NCBI RefSeq assembly: GCF_947495705.1
Contig: NZ_CANLZR010000008.1
Coordinates: forward strand, 1 to 64,000
Source: an uncultured Phycicoccus sp.
Lineage (GTDB): Bacteria > Actinomycetota > Actinomycetes > Actinomycetales > Dermatophilaceae
Direction of reading: 5' to 3'
DNA length: 64,000 nt
Numbering within the stretch: the stretch's first letter is position 1; every line of letters begins with the position of its first letter. The notes under the pieces were generated by a model. It was not told the DNA's origin. It worked only from the letters and a program-made list of their open reading frames with translations, and did no database searches. Both the position numbers and the translations under genes were made by a program. Of this stretch, positions 28,938-45,512 are shown piece after piece.

Positions 28938-29956
28938 GCCGCGGTCCATCGCACCCAGCACGACTGCGGGTGCGCCACCGCGCCGCGCCCCACCTTGGCC
29001 CCGGTACTGCCCATCCCGACGTGGATCGCGTCGACGCCGCGCTCGGCCGCCCACTCGTAGGGCGAGTAGAACAGCACCTCGAAGTACAGCGGGACCTCAC
29101 CCTGACGCTCGTAGTCGAAGCCCGCGCGGTTGCCGAACCACTGGCGCGACCCGTGGCGCTCGTGCTCGAGCATCACCCCGAAGCCCGCCACGGCGCCGTC
29201 CAGGGACGCCGTCGTGACGAGCGCGTCCGGACCGCCGGCCAGCCCCTCGAGCACCGCCCGGCTCTGCCGCAGGTCGGCGACGCTGCCGTGCTTGCGCAGC
29301 AACGCCACATCCAGCTCGGCCAGCCGGTCGAGGTCGCAGTCCGCGAGCGTGACGAGGTCCAGGTCGAACCCGGCCTCGCGCACCTCCCGACGGTCCCGCC
29401 GGATGCCGCGGCGCTTGCTCTGGCTCACCCCGGACAGGTAGTCCTCGAACGTGCCCGTGACGGGCAGGACGCAGTACGGGTCGACGGCGGACGGGACGAA
29501 GCCGGCGGCGGCGAGCCGCCCGGCGAGCGGGTCGTCGTCCCGCACGTGCGGGAAGAACACACAGCGGTCGGCGCGGGTCTCGGCCCGGGCCGCGACGTCG
29601 TCGATGAGCAGGTCCAGGAGCGCGACGTCCCGGGCGGCCCGGACGACGGCCCGGGTGTTCCCGAGATGCCGTCCGCCGCAGGTCAGGGCGGGCAGCGAGG
29701 CCTCGGCGTCGACGTCCAACAGCAGGTCCGGCCGGGCCATCGTCCAGGGGCTCGTGGCGTCGGTACCGACCGTCACGAGGCCCGCCGCCAGGTCGGACCC
29801 GTCCCAGAGACAGACGACGCGCAGCCGGTCACCGAGCAGCTGCTCCTGCATCCTGAGCCAGCCCGACTGCTGGAAGCCGTCCTCGGCCGTGAGCAGGTCG
29901 TCCCACCCGGCCCGGCACGCCTCCTCGACCGAGACCTCCTCGACCCGCAGGACCAC
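28934..29956 (-). CDS. orf16: FemAB/BioF2-like acyltransferase, Orf16 homologue
   Basis: 340 residues in the peptidogalycan/FemAB-BioF2-like GNAT superfamily: SGVSQSKRRGIRRDRREVREAGFD in the centre and GFDYERQGEVPLYFEVLFYSPYEWA followed by HVGMGSTGAKVGRG near the end. Position and type match Orf16 of the clavulanic acid cluster, a gene of unknown but required late function. A 1-bp gap separates it from cas; it overlaps oppA1 by ATGA. Confidence 0.86.
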   Translation of the reverse strand: MVLRVEEVSVEEACRAGWDDLLTAEDGFQQSGWLRMQEQLLGDRLRVVCLWDGSDLAAGLVTVGTDATSPWTMARPDLLLDVDAEASLPALTCGGRHLGNTRAVVRAARDVALLDLLIDDVAARAETRADRCVFFPHVRDDDPLAGRLAAAGFVPSAVDPYCVLPVTGTFEDYLSGVSQSKRRGIRRDRREVREAGFDLDLVTLADCDLDRLAELDVALLRKHGSVADLRQSRAVLEGLAGGPDALVTTASLDGAVAGFGVMLEHERHGSRQWFGNRAGFDYERQGEVPLYFEVLFYSPYEWAAERGVDAIHVGMGSTGAKVGRGAVAHPQSCWVRWTAA

Positions 29957-29957
29957 G

Positions 29958-38140
<8,183 letters not shown>

Positions 38141-38200
38141 GGAGGCTCGCTTTCGGCGGACGGGAGCCCGCCGGAGTCCGGACGGGCGCGGTCGGTGGGG

Positions 38201-39415
38201 TCAGGCGCGGCGCAGCCGCACGGGCAGCGCGTCGAGTCCGTAGCTGGACGCGGCGTGTCGGAAGGACAGCGCCTGCACGGGCTGGGTCAGGGCGGCGTCG
38301 GGGAAGCGGGTGACGACCCGGGACAGGCACTCCTCGATCTCGACCTTGGCGAGCCACTGGCCGAGACACTGGTGGGGGCCGTGGCCGAAGGCGAGATGCC
38401 GCCGCGCGTCCCGGCCCGGGTCGAGGTCCTGGGGGTCTGCGAATGCCTCGGCGTCGCGGTTGGCCGCGCCGATCGCGAAGACGACGCCTTCGCCGGCGCG
38501 GATCGTGACGTCACCGAGGTCGACGTCCTCGACGGCAGCCCGGGTCAGGCCGTTCTGCACGATGGTGTGGAACCGGAGCAGCTCGTCGACGACGGCGACG
38601 AGACCGGGCCCGCCCGCCGCGACGGCGGCGCGCGTCGGGGCGTCGACGAGCATCGACATCAGGCTGAGCGCCAGCTGGCTGGCGGTCGTCCCGTGACCTG
38701 CGACGAGGACCAGCCGGCACATCGGGACGACGTCGGCCCGCTCGATCGTGCCCGGCAGCAGCTGTTCGTGGACGACCGCGGAGATGAGGTCCTCGGTCGG
38801 TCGCACGATGCGCTTGTCGACCTCGGCGTCGAGGAAGGCGTCGAGCTCCTCGCGGGCGGTACGCACCTCGTCCATCGTGCGGGTGCGGTCGATGAGGCGG
38901 GCACTGCGGTCCTCGAAGAACTCCCGGTCCTCGTCGGCGATGCCGAGCAGCGTGGCGATGACCGCCGCCGGCAAGGGCGCCGCGACGGCCGCCACGAGGT
39001 CGGCCTCGTCCTGGCCCTCCAGGACGTCGAGCCGCTCGTCGACGAGAGCGCCGACGACGTCGCGCATCCGTTCGGCGTCCACCGGCCGGAACCGGGGGCT
39101 GAGCATGGCGCGCAGCCGGCCGTGGTCGGGCTCGTCCATCCGGATGAACGACGCGGACCGTGGCTCGTTGCGGAGCACCTGGGACGCCGAGGTCATCATC
39201 GGGAACCCGGGTGCGGCAGTGTTGGCGGAGAGCCTGCGGTCCTTGAGGAGCCGCCGGGTCACGGCGTGCGAGGTGACGACCCAGGCGACCGACCCGTCCC
39301 AGAGGACGGCCCGGGCCGGCTCCCCGCCGAGGTCGGTGAGCGCGGTCGGGGGGTCGAGCGGGTCCTCTCGCGGGGCCGGGTAGGGGATGTGCGGGCACTG
39401 GGTCGGGCTCGTCAC
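38201..39415 (-). CDS. cyp: Cytochrome P450 of clavulanate cluster
   Basis: 404 residues. Haem-binding FGHGPHQCLG, ExxR motif in DELLR, and late-helix typical of bacterial CYPs. The I-helix reads LVAGHGTTASQ: a glycine replaces the usual acidic residue before the threonines. In S. clavuligerus cyp (orf10) is required for the late steps and is followed by a ferredoxin gene; here none follows. GTG start preceded by AAAGGAG. Confidence 0.92.
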   Translation of the reverse strand: MTSPTQCPHIPYPAPREDPLDPPTALTDLGGEPARAVLWDGSVAWVVTSHAVTRRLLKDRRLSANTAAPGFPMMTSASQVLRNEPRSASFIRMDEPDHGRLRAMLSPRFRPVDAERMRDVVGALVDERLDVLEGQDEADLVAAVAAPLPAAVIATLLGIADEDREFFEDRSARLIDRTRTMDEVRTAREELDAFLDAEVDKRIVRPTEDLISAVVHEQLLPGTIERADVVPMCRLVLVAGHGTTASQLALSLMSMLVDAPTRAAVAAGGPGLVAVVDELLRFHTIVQNGLTRAAVEDVDLGDVTIRAGEGVVFAIGAANRDAEAFADPQDLDPGRDARRHLAFGHGPHQCLGQWLAKVEIEECLSRVVTRFPDAALTQPVQALSFRHAASSYGLDALPVRLRRA

Positions 39416-39507
39416 GGCACGCTCCTTTCGCTGCCCCCGCAGCCTGCCCCGCGCCGCCCGCCCGGCAGGGGTTCCGGGGCCGTCCTGGCATGACCTCCCC
39501 GGAGGGG

Positions 39508-39535
39508 ACATAACGCGCGGGCGCCGCCGCGTATG
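39508..39535. promoter_or_regulatory. Heptamer-pair operator candidate between cyp and TetR gene
   Basis: ACATAAC (39508-39514) and GCGTATG (39529-39535), core offset 21 bp, 88-93 bp from both divergent starts. The second half matches less well than in the other sites. Confidence 0.4.
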
Positions 39536-39622
39536 GTGGGTGGTTGAAGGTTCACCGGGGCTACGCACGGGGTAAGTGCGCAGGTCACAGGCCGGACATG
39601 ACCGACGCAGGAGGAGCCCGGA

Positions 39623-40264
39623 GTGCCACAGCAGCAACGCGCCATCGACACGCGCCGCAACGCCCTGCGGGGCGCCGCGGTCGTCATCGACCGCCGGGGC
39701 TTCGAGGCAGCGACGATCGCCGAGATGGTGCAGGAGAGCGGGATCACCAAGGGCGCTCTCTACTTCCACTTCGCGTCGAAGGAGGCGGTCGCCGAGGCGA
39801 TCGTCGCCGAGCAGGGCGAATGGCTCAGCGCCCACCTGGCCCCCGGGAACGCCCCGGTCCAGGCGGTCGTCGACCTCTCCTACGCGTTCGTCGACGCCCT
39901 GCTGTCGGACCCCCTCATGCGGGCGAGCATCCGGATGACCATCGACCGCGCCGCGGGCCCGGATGTCGTCGCCCGGGGCTACTCGACGTGGATCCAGGCA
40001 GTGGAGGCCCTCCTGCTGCGAGCCCGCGCCGCGGGCACTCTCGCCCGCACCACGCGCCCCGCGGACTGCGCCTACGTGATCACCTCCGCGATCACCGGAC
40101 TCCAGCTGACGAGCGACGCGCTGAGCCGGCGGGCGGACCTCGCCGAGCGGGTCGAGCACTTCTGGCGCCTCTTCGTCCCGGCGATCGTGCGCCCCGAGCT
40201 GGCCACGAGGGTCGACGTCCGCCCGCCCCCGGCTCGACGGAGGACGGTCTCCGACCCCGTCTAG
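39623..40264 (+). CDS. TetR-family regulator, gamma-butyrolactone receptor (ArpA/ScbR) type
   Basis: 213 residues. The N-terminal HTH GFEAATIAEMVQESGITKGALYFHFASKE is the ArpA/ScbR type, and a mid-protein Trp (STWIQAVEALL) fits the ligand pocket. It probably represses until an autoregulator binds; AfsA and a reductase gene lie next to it. GTG follows GGAGGAG. Its stop TAG shares the palindrome CTAG (40261-40264) with the convergent reductase gene. Confidence 0.85.
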   Translation: MPQQQRAIDTRRNALRGAAVVIDRRGFEAATIAEMVQESGITKGALYFHFASKEAVAEAIVAEQGEWLSAHLAPGNAPVQAVVDLSYAFVDALLSDPLMRASIRMTIDRAAGPDVVARGYSTWIQAVEALLLRARAAGTLARTTRPADCAYVITSAITGLQLTSDALSRRADLAERVEHFWRLFVPAIVRPELATRVDVRPPPARRRTVSDPV

Positions 40265-41100
40265 CCCGCCGGCGAGCCGTACCAGCGACGGGAGGCGGCC
40301 CCGACGAGCGGCCCCTCGGGCTCCCACCCGGCGAGTGCCCAGGCGAGGTCGGCGTCGACCCAGCGGTCGGTGTGGAGCATCGCGCGCACGTGCGCCTCGA
40401 CCCCCGCGCCCGGCGGCGTCCGGTACCCGGCGGCCCCGAGCAGGTCGGCGAGCAGCGTGGGCCGGGGACGCGCCGCGTGCAGGACCGGCGGCAGGTCCGG
40501 TGCGAGGGCCACCGACACGACGAGCCGGGCGAGCTCGTCGACGTCGATGGCGCTGACCCGGGCGGTGGGCTCCCGGGGGTCGGCCGCCGCCGCGGCGGCG
40601 GCGGCGGGGACCGCCCACCGGTCACCGCGGCCCACGACGATCATCGGGCGCAGCACGACCGCGCCCGCATCGAGCGCCCGCGCCTCCCCCGCCGCACGGC
40701 TCGCACTCAGCGCCGAGTCCGGGTGGAGGGTCAGGTCGCCTTCGGCGCCGCCGCGCAGGGGCCCGCGGCCGTACACCGCGGCGGTGCCGATCTCGAGGCA
40801 GCGCGCGCCCCCCGCGTGGGCCGTCTCGGCGACGAGCCCCGGGCCGACCTCGTTGACCGCCAGGTCGGGCCCGGACCCGATGACGTGCGCGGCGTTGACG
40901 ACGACGTCGACCCCGTCGAGGGCGCTGCGGAGGCGGTCACGGTCACGGACGTCGGCCGTCACCACATCGGGGCCGGAGTCACTCCCCGAGCGGTACACCG
41001 GGCGGACCGTCGACACCCTCGGGTCGGCCTGGGCCGCCGCCACGACGGCCGACCCGATGAAGCCGCGTGCCCCGAGCACGGCCACCGCGATCCCCGTCAC
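40261..41100 (-). CDS. NAD(P)-dependent epimerase/reductase, probable butyrolactone-biosynthesis reductase
   Basis: 279 residues. Extended-SDR-like Rossmann motif GARGFIGSAVV near the start and NAAHVIG. Such reductases accompany AfsA homologues and modify the autoregulator. Start GTG 41100 overlaps the AfsA stop (GTGA), showing coupling. The frame continues upstream but that part is not protein-like. Confidence 0.72.
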   Translation of the reverse strand: MTGIAVAVLGARGFIGSAVVAAAQADPRVSTVRPVYRSGSDSGPDVVTADVRDRDRLRSALDGVDVVVNAAHVIGSGPDLAVNEVGPGLVAETAHAGGARCLEIGTAAVYGRGPLRGGAEGDLTLHPDSALSASRAAGEARALDAGAVVLRPMIVVGRGDRWAVPAAAAAAAADPREPTARVSAIDVDELARLVVSVALAPDLPPVLHAARPRPTLLADLLGAAGYRTPPGAGVEAHVRAMLHTDRWVDADLAWALAGWEPEGPLVGAASRRWYGSPAG

Positions 41101-41954
41101 GAGTCGACGGAGACCACGAGCCGGGCTCCCACGGTGTCGCCCTGTCGAACGGTGACGACGAACGCCCCGTCCCGCGCACCCGGCTCGACGTCGACCGTGG
41201 TGGAGGCGTCGAGCTCGAGGTAGGCGCCGAAGTCGGCGTCGATCGAGACGACCCGCCGCCCGCCACCGCGGAGCAGCGTGGCCTGCCGCGCCGCCTCCAT
41301 CAGCAGCATGCCGGGGACGTGGTCGGACGGGTGGTCGAACAACGTCGGGTGCGTGGTGTCCACCCGCAGACCCCACGGGCCGGCCTGGGGCCCGGTGAGG
41401 ACGACGTCCTGCGAGCGCGTGCGCCCCACGGCCGCGCAGGCGATGGTCGCGTCGGGATCGACCCGGTGGCCGGGCGCCGTCCGCCCCCGGCGGAGCGCGG
41501 CATACACCGGGGGCCTCAGCACGACGACGACACCGGAGCCGGTGACGAGGTCCCCTCCGGCGTCGCTGATCCTCACCTGGAGGTCGAACCGGCCGGCCCG
41601 GGCTCCAGGGGTCATCGCGAGGGACACCGACAGGTCGAGCGGTCGATCACGGACCACGGGCGGCTCGCCCACCCACGCGAACCCCATCTGCCGCATGACG
41701 AACAGGTCGCCGTCCGCCGCAAGGCCGGTGTCGTGGAGGGCGGCGATGGTCGTCTGCCGGAACGTCTCGGCGGCCATGAGGAGGCAGTAGGTGGCGTCAC
41801 CCGCGTCGAAGTACGGGTGCTGTCGCGGCCACTGGGCGGCGGCCCGGACATCGCCCGGCCCGGCGCACCTCAGGTCGGTGAGGAAGACCTCCGCGATGCT
41901 CCACCGGTGGACGAGGGCTCGGTCGATCGTGACGGCGTAGTCGAGGGGCCCCAT
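41097..41954 (-). CDS. AfsA-like gamma-butyrolactone synthase
   Basis: 285 residues with two AfsA hotdog repeats: VHRWSIAEVFLTDLR...DATYCLLMAAETFRQT in the first, HPTLFDHPSDHVPGMLLMEAARQA in the second. AfsA/ScbA proteins join dihydroxyacetone phosphate and a beta-ketoacyl chain in A-factor-type autoregulator synthesis. Start ATG 41954 suits the family length (about 300). The upstream exporter frame overlaps its first 85 bp. Presence beside a receptor inside a clavam cluster is unusual. Confidence 0.85.
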   Translation of the reverse strand: MGPLDYAVTIDRALVHRWSIAEVFLTDLRCAGPGDVRAAAQWPRQHPYFDAGDATYCLLMAAETFRQTTIAALHDTGLAADGDLFVMRQMGFAWVGEPPVVRDRPLDLSVSLAMTPGARAGRFDLQVRISDAGGDLVTGSGVVVVLRPPVYAALRRGRTAPGHRVDPDATIACAAVGRTRSQDVVLTGPQAGPWGLRVDTTHPTLFDHPSDHVPGMLLMEAARQATLLRGGGRRVVSIDADFGAYLELDASTTVDVEPGARDGAFVVTVRQGDTVGARLVVSVDS

Positions 41955-42880
41955 GCCCCGAACCGTACCGGGCACCCGGTATCTCTTCCTGTCGTGGGGT
42001 GTCCCGGCATCGGCGCCCGTCGACGCATCCCCACCGCCACCCCGACGAGCACGACGGCCGCTCCGACCAGGGACCAGGGGGATGGACGCTCCCCGAGCAC
42101 CGCCCAGGCGGCGGCCATGCCGACGACCGGAACGAGCATCGAGAACGGCGCGACCACACCCGCGGGGTACCGCTTGAGCAGGGCGCTCCACAGCGCGGCG
42201 CTCACCACGGTGCCGAGGACGACGATGTAGGCCAGCGCCAGCAGTGGCGACACCGCGGCGGTCCGCACGGCCTGGACCGTCGCGTCCCAGCCCGCAGCGG
42301 GCCCTTCCATGACGGCCGACAGCGCGAGGAGCGGGGCGGGCGGCACCACGGCCATCCACAACGCGAAGCGGAGCGCGCTGTCCGGCTGGGCGAGCCGGCT
42401 CGAGAGGCTGCCGAGAGCCCAGCCGAGGGCCGCGAACAGGGTCAGGACGAACGGCAGGAACGGGCCACCGCCATCCGCGCGCTCCCAGCCGATGAGCCCC
42501 AGCCCGCCCACCGCCAGACCGGCCCCCAGGACCCCGTGCGGGCTGGGCCGTTCGCGAAGAAGGAGGGCGCCGAGCGCGATCGCCATCGGGGCTCCCATCT
42601 GGAGCACCACCGAGGAGAGTCCGGTCGGCATGCCGAGGTCGATGGCGAGGAAGAGCATCCCGAACTGGAGCACCCCGAACCCCAGGCCGTAGCCGACCAG
42701 CCAGCGCCACGGCACCCGGGGCCGGGGGACGAGGAGGACGACCGGGACCGCGACGAGGAGGTACCGCAGGGCCGCGAGGAAGAACGGGGGGAACGCGTCG
42801 AGGGCGAGCCGCACCGCGAGGAAGTTCAGGCCCCAGATGACGGCGACGACGAGCGCGAGCCCCTTGTCACGGGTGGTCAC
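41870..42880 (-). CDS. orf13: EamA/DMT-family exporter, Orf13-type
   Basis: 336 residues, about ten hydrophobic helices in two EamA halves (VVAVIWGLNFLAVRLALD; VVLQMGAPMAIALGALLLRERPS; VAPFSMLVPVVGMAAAWAVLGERPS). S. clavuligerus orf13 encodes a comparable exporter thought to remove clavulanic acid or a precursor. The last 50 or so residues, beyond VAVGMRRRAP, are read through the start of afsA and look unlike a membrane protein; the overlap is 85 bp. GTG start overlaps orf12 by 4 bp. Confidence 0.82.
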   Translation of the reverse strand: MTTRDKGLALVVAVIWGLNFLAVRLALDAFPPFFLAALRYLLVAVPVVLLVPRPRVPWRWLVGYGLGFGVLQFGMLFLAIDLGMPTGLSSVVLQMGAPMAIALGALLLRERPSPHGVLGAGLAVGGLGLIGWERADGGGPFLPFVLTLFAALGWALGSLSSRLAQPDSALRFALWMAVVPPAPLLALSAVMEGPAAGWDATVQAVRTAAVSPLLALAYIVVLGTVVSAALWSALLKRYPAGVVAPFSMLVPVVGMAAAWAVLGERPSPWSLVGAAVVLVGVAVGMRRRAPMPGHPTTGRDTGCPVRFGAWGPSTTPSRSTEPSSTGGASRRSSSPT

Positions 42881-44157
42881 GACAGGAGGCCGTGCAGGAT
42901 GGCGTCACCGAGGCGCCGCAGGGGCAACCCGTCGCGCAGCACCCCGACGACGGCGCAGCGCTGCTGGAGGACGACGGCGAACTGCTCCCCGTCGGGGCTC
43001 TCGACGAGCCAGGCGAACATCACGGCACCGGGCGACGAGCCGCCCTTGAAGGTCGAGCGCGGCCAGGCGCCTCGGTCGATGTCGAGGCCGGGGTTGGCCC
43101 GCAGGATCTCCGCCAGCGGGCCGTCCGTGGCCCGCGACCCCGCGTCCCAGAGCAGCCCCAGCGCAGCGGCGACGTCGGCGGCCGACATCCACCAGTCGAG
43201 GCCCTGCGGGTGCGCGGTCCGGGTCAGGTCGCCGACCGCGACGTCGATCGGGTGCTCGTGCGCGTCGAGCAGCGCACGCCGGGCGGCCTCGGACCCCGCC
43301 GCCCAGACGTCGAGGGTGTCCGGGTCGGCGGACGGGCCGGAATGGCCCCACCCGATGTCGAAGAGCTCGCGGGTGGTGACGAACGGCCGCAGCAGCTCGG
43401 GCCGGGCATGGCCCGCGCGGGCGACGGCGGTCTCGACCGCGGGACGCCCGAGGTAGCGGATCAGCAGGTCGGAGGCGGTGTTGTCGCTGCGCGCGTACAT
43501 GTTGTAGGCGACCTGCGCGACGCTGGCCCGGGTACCGTCGGGGAGGTCCTGCATCTCCCCCGTGGGCAGGCTCCGCGTCTCGACGCCCGTCACCAGCTCG
43601 TCGGACCATCGCGCCGTACCGTCCTCCACCGCCCACACGAGGGCGAGGAGCACGAAGACCTTGAAGACGGACCCGCCAGGCATGGGCCGCTGGGCCTCCC
43701 GGGTGTACAGGGGGACCCAGCCCTCCGACCCCCGTCGCGCGACGAAGGCGGTGCTCTCGACCGGGGCGACGGCGTCGAGTGCGGCGTCGATGTCGGCGAA
43801 GCCCCGGTGCGACCGCTCGTCGGAGTCGTCCTCGACGACGACGCGGCGGATCTTGCCGGTGGTGTCGACCGTCAGCGCGAGGACCCGCCGTTGCCCGTCC
43901 TCCTGCTCGAGTGTGGCCCACCCTTTGTGGAGGGCGGCGCTGACGCCGACGACCTCGAACGGGCCGCCGCGGCGCCACTCCCGGAGCAGCCCTGCCACGT
44001 CGTGGTCGTGACGGGCGAGGAAGGCGTCCACGAAGCGGCCCGCCACCAGGTCGGTCGGTGGGTCCGCCGAGTCGGCCACGAGGTCGGCCAGCCAGCGGAC
44101 GTTCTCGGCGGCGTGGTGGGCCGACGCACCACGGCCGGGCTCGTACGTAGCAGGCAC
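42877..44157 (-). CDS. orf12: Orf12 homologue: beta-lactamase/esterase-like protein with N-terminal cyclase-like domain
   Basis: 426 residues. An N-terminal steroid-isomerase-like domain (residues 20-110) is followed by a serine-beta-lactamase fold with S163-VFK and S224-DN, 61 residues apart as in S. clavuligerus Orf12, and a KGG in place of KTG. Orf12 is essential for clavulanic acid and has weak esterase rather than lactamase activity; a late intramolecular step is suspected. GTG start at 44157 follows GAGGAG. First gene of an orf12-exporter-afsA-reductase operon. Confidence 0.92.
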   Translation of the reverse strand: MPATYEPGRGASAHHAAENVRWLADLVADSADPPTDLVAGRFVDAFLARHDHDVAGLLREWRRGGPFEVVGVSAALHKGWATLEQEDGQRRVLALTVDTTGKIRRVVVEDDSDERSHRGFADIDAALDAVAPVESTAFVARRGSEGWVPLYTREAQRPMPGGSVFKVFVLLALVWAVEDGTARWSDELVTGVETRSLPTGEMQDLPDGTRASVAQVAYNMYARSDNTASDLLIRYLGRPAVETAVARAGHARPELLRPFVTTRELFDIGWGHSGPSADPDTLDVWAAGSEAARRALLDAHEHPIDVAVGDLTRTAHPQGLDWWMSAADVAAALGLLWDAGSRATDGPLAEILRANPGLDIDRGAWPRSTFKGGSSPGAVMFAWLVESPDGEQFAVVLQQRCAVVGVLRDGLPLRRLGDAILHGLLS

Positions 44158-44235
44158 GGTGACGCTCCTCGGGTCGGACTGGTCCGGCCACGCTAGAGGC
44201 CGCCACCCGGCACCTCCCCCGCCTCCGGGCCATCG

Positions 44236-44262
44236 GCATAACCCCGGCGCGGCGGGCATACG
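44236..44262. promoter_or_regulatory. Heptamer-pair operator candidate between orf12 and DUF2332 gene
   Basis: GCATAAC (44236-44242) and GCATACG (44256-44262), offset exactly 20 bp, about 80-90 bp from both divergent start codons. Confidence 0.55.
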
Positions 44263-44351
44263 CGACGCCTCGGAACGGGGTCCGAGGGCTCCCTACAGTG
44301 ACGACGTCCACCGCGCGACCGCGGCGGCCCACCCCGACCGGAGGGACCCAC

Positions 44352-45392
44352 GTGAAGGACCACCTGGCGCACCTGTGCCTCATCCAGGCGCGGCTGTGCA
44401 ACCGCCTCGGCTCGCCGATGTACGCGGGGCTCCTGGACGACGTCGCGGCGGACGTGCGCTCCGGCGGACCGGCCTGGTCGGTGCTGCAGGACCTCGCCGG
44501 CTGCCCCGAGGGGGCCTACCCGGCCCTGCGTCTCCTGGGCTCGGTGCACCGGCTGGTCCTGGAGGGGCGCGTCCCGGTCTTGGCCCGTCACTACCCGTCG
44601 GTCGGGGGCACCCCGGACGGCGCCCTGTGGGAGGACCTGCGGGCGGTGCTCGCGGAGCACACCGACGAGCTGCGTGAGCTCGTGCAGCGCCCGCCCCAGA
44701 CCAACGAGGTGGGGCGCTCGGCGGCCCTGCTCGGCGGGTACACCACCGTCGCGGCCCGGACGGGCCTACCGCTCCGCCTGCTCGAGATCGGCACCAGCGC
44801 CGGGCTCAACCTCGTGTGGGACGCCCATCACTACCGGTCCGGCTCGTGGTCCTGGGGTGACCCGCAGGCCCCCGTCCGGATCGACGAGGTCTTCGACGGC
44901 CCCGCGCCGGCCCTGACCGACGCGCAGGTGGCCGAGCGGGCGGGCTGCGACCTCGACCCGGTGGACGTCACCACCGAGGACGGCCGGCTCACGCTGCTGT
45001 CCTTCGTGTGGCCGGACCAGGACGTCCGCCGTGCGCGTCTGGCGGCGGCGATCGAGGTGTTCCGTGCCGCCACCCCGCGCCCCCGGATCGAGCGTGCCGA
45101 CGCGCTGACCTGGCTCGCGGACCGGCTCGGGGAGGACGGCGCCGGGGTCGCGACGGTCGTGACGCACTCGGTCGTCACGACGTACTTCGACGAGGGGACC
45201 CGGGCCGAGCTGGACGACCTCCTGGCCCACCACGGTGCCCGCGCGACCGCCGCCGCCCCCCTGGCCCGGCTCTCGCTCGAGGCGGACGCCGCCGGGCTCT
45301 TCGAGGTCCGGCTCCGCACCTGGCCCGGCGGCGAGGAGCGCCTCCTCAGCACCGTCGGTGGGCACGGGCTCCCGGTCCGCTGGGCCGCGTGA
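44352..45392 (+). CDS. DUF2332 family protein, methyltransferase-like motif
   Basis: 346 residues. LPLRLLEIGTSAGLNLVWD resembles the SAM-binding motif I of methyltransferases; family members are annotated DUF2332 with no function. It has no counterpart I know of in the S. clavuligerus clavulanate cluster, yet it lies between orf12 and cad and shares an operator candidate with orf12. Start GTG follows GGAGGG. Confidence 0.82.
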   Translation: MKDHLAHLCLIQARLCNRLGSPMYAGLLDDVAADVRSGGPAWSVLQDLAGCPEGAYPALRLLGSVHRLVLEGRVPVLARHYPSVGGTPDGALWEDLRAVLAEHTDELRELVQRPPQTNEVGRSAALLGGYTTVAARTGLPLRLLEIGTSAGLNLVWDAHHYRSGSWSWGDPQAPVRIDEVFDGPAPALTDAQVAERAGCDLDPVDVTTEDGRLTLLSFVWPDQDVRRARLAAAIEVFRAATPRPRIERADALTWLADRLGEDGAGVATVVTHSVVTTYFDEGTRAELDDLLAHHGARATAAAPLARLSLEADAAGLFEVRLRTWPGGEERLLSTVGGHGLPVRWAA

Positions 45393-45409
45393 GCGCTGCG
45401 CCCGGGCCT

Positions 45410-45436
45410 GCATAGCTCGCCGGCCGAACGCATAGT
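45410..45436. promoter_or_regulatory. Heptamer-pair operator candidate upstream of cad
   Basis: GCATAGC (45410-45416) and GCATAGT (45430-45436), offset 20 bp, 77 bp before cad. The best-conserved of the sites together with that at 50473. Confidence 0.6.
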
Positions 45437-45512
45437 GCCCATCCGCCCCGGCCTCCCCGGGCGCGGCTACGGTCTTCGCGACCGAGAACCGACCGAAGGG
45501 TGTGTGCAGGAC

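Noticed and set aside
41870-41954. Frameshift suspected in the orf13-type exporter
   Set aside because: The odd C-terminal 28 or more residues could be from a shifted frame, but all ten helices are complete before it and overlap with afsA is plausible, so no frameshift is claimed.
41955-42710. N-terminal extension of the AfsA-like protein
   Set aside because: The extension is a shadow of the EamA exporter, low-complexity Arg/Gly/Ala; AfsA homology starts at 41954.
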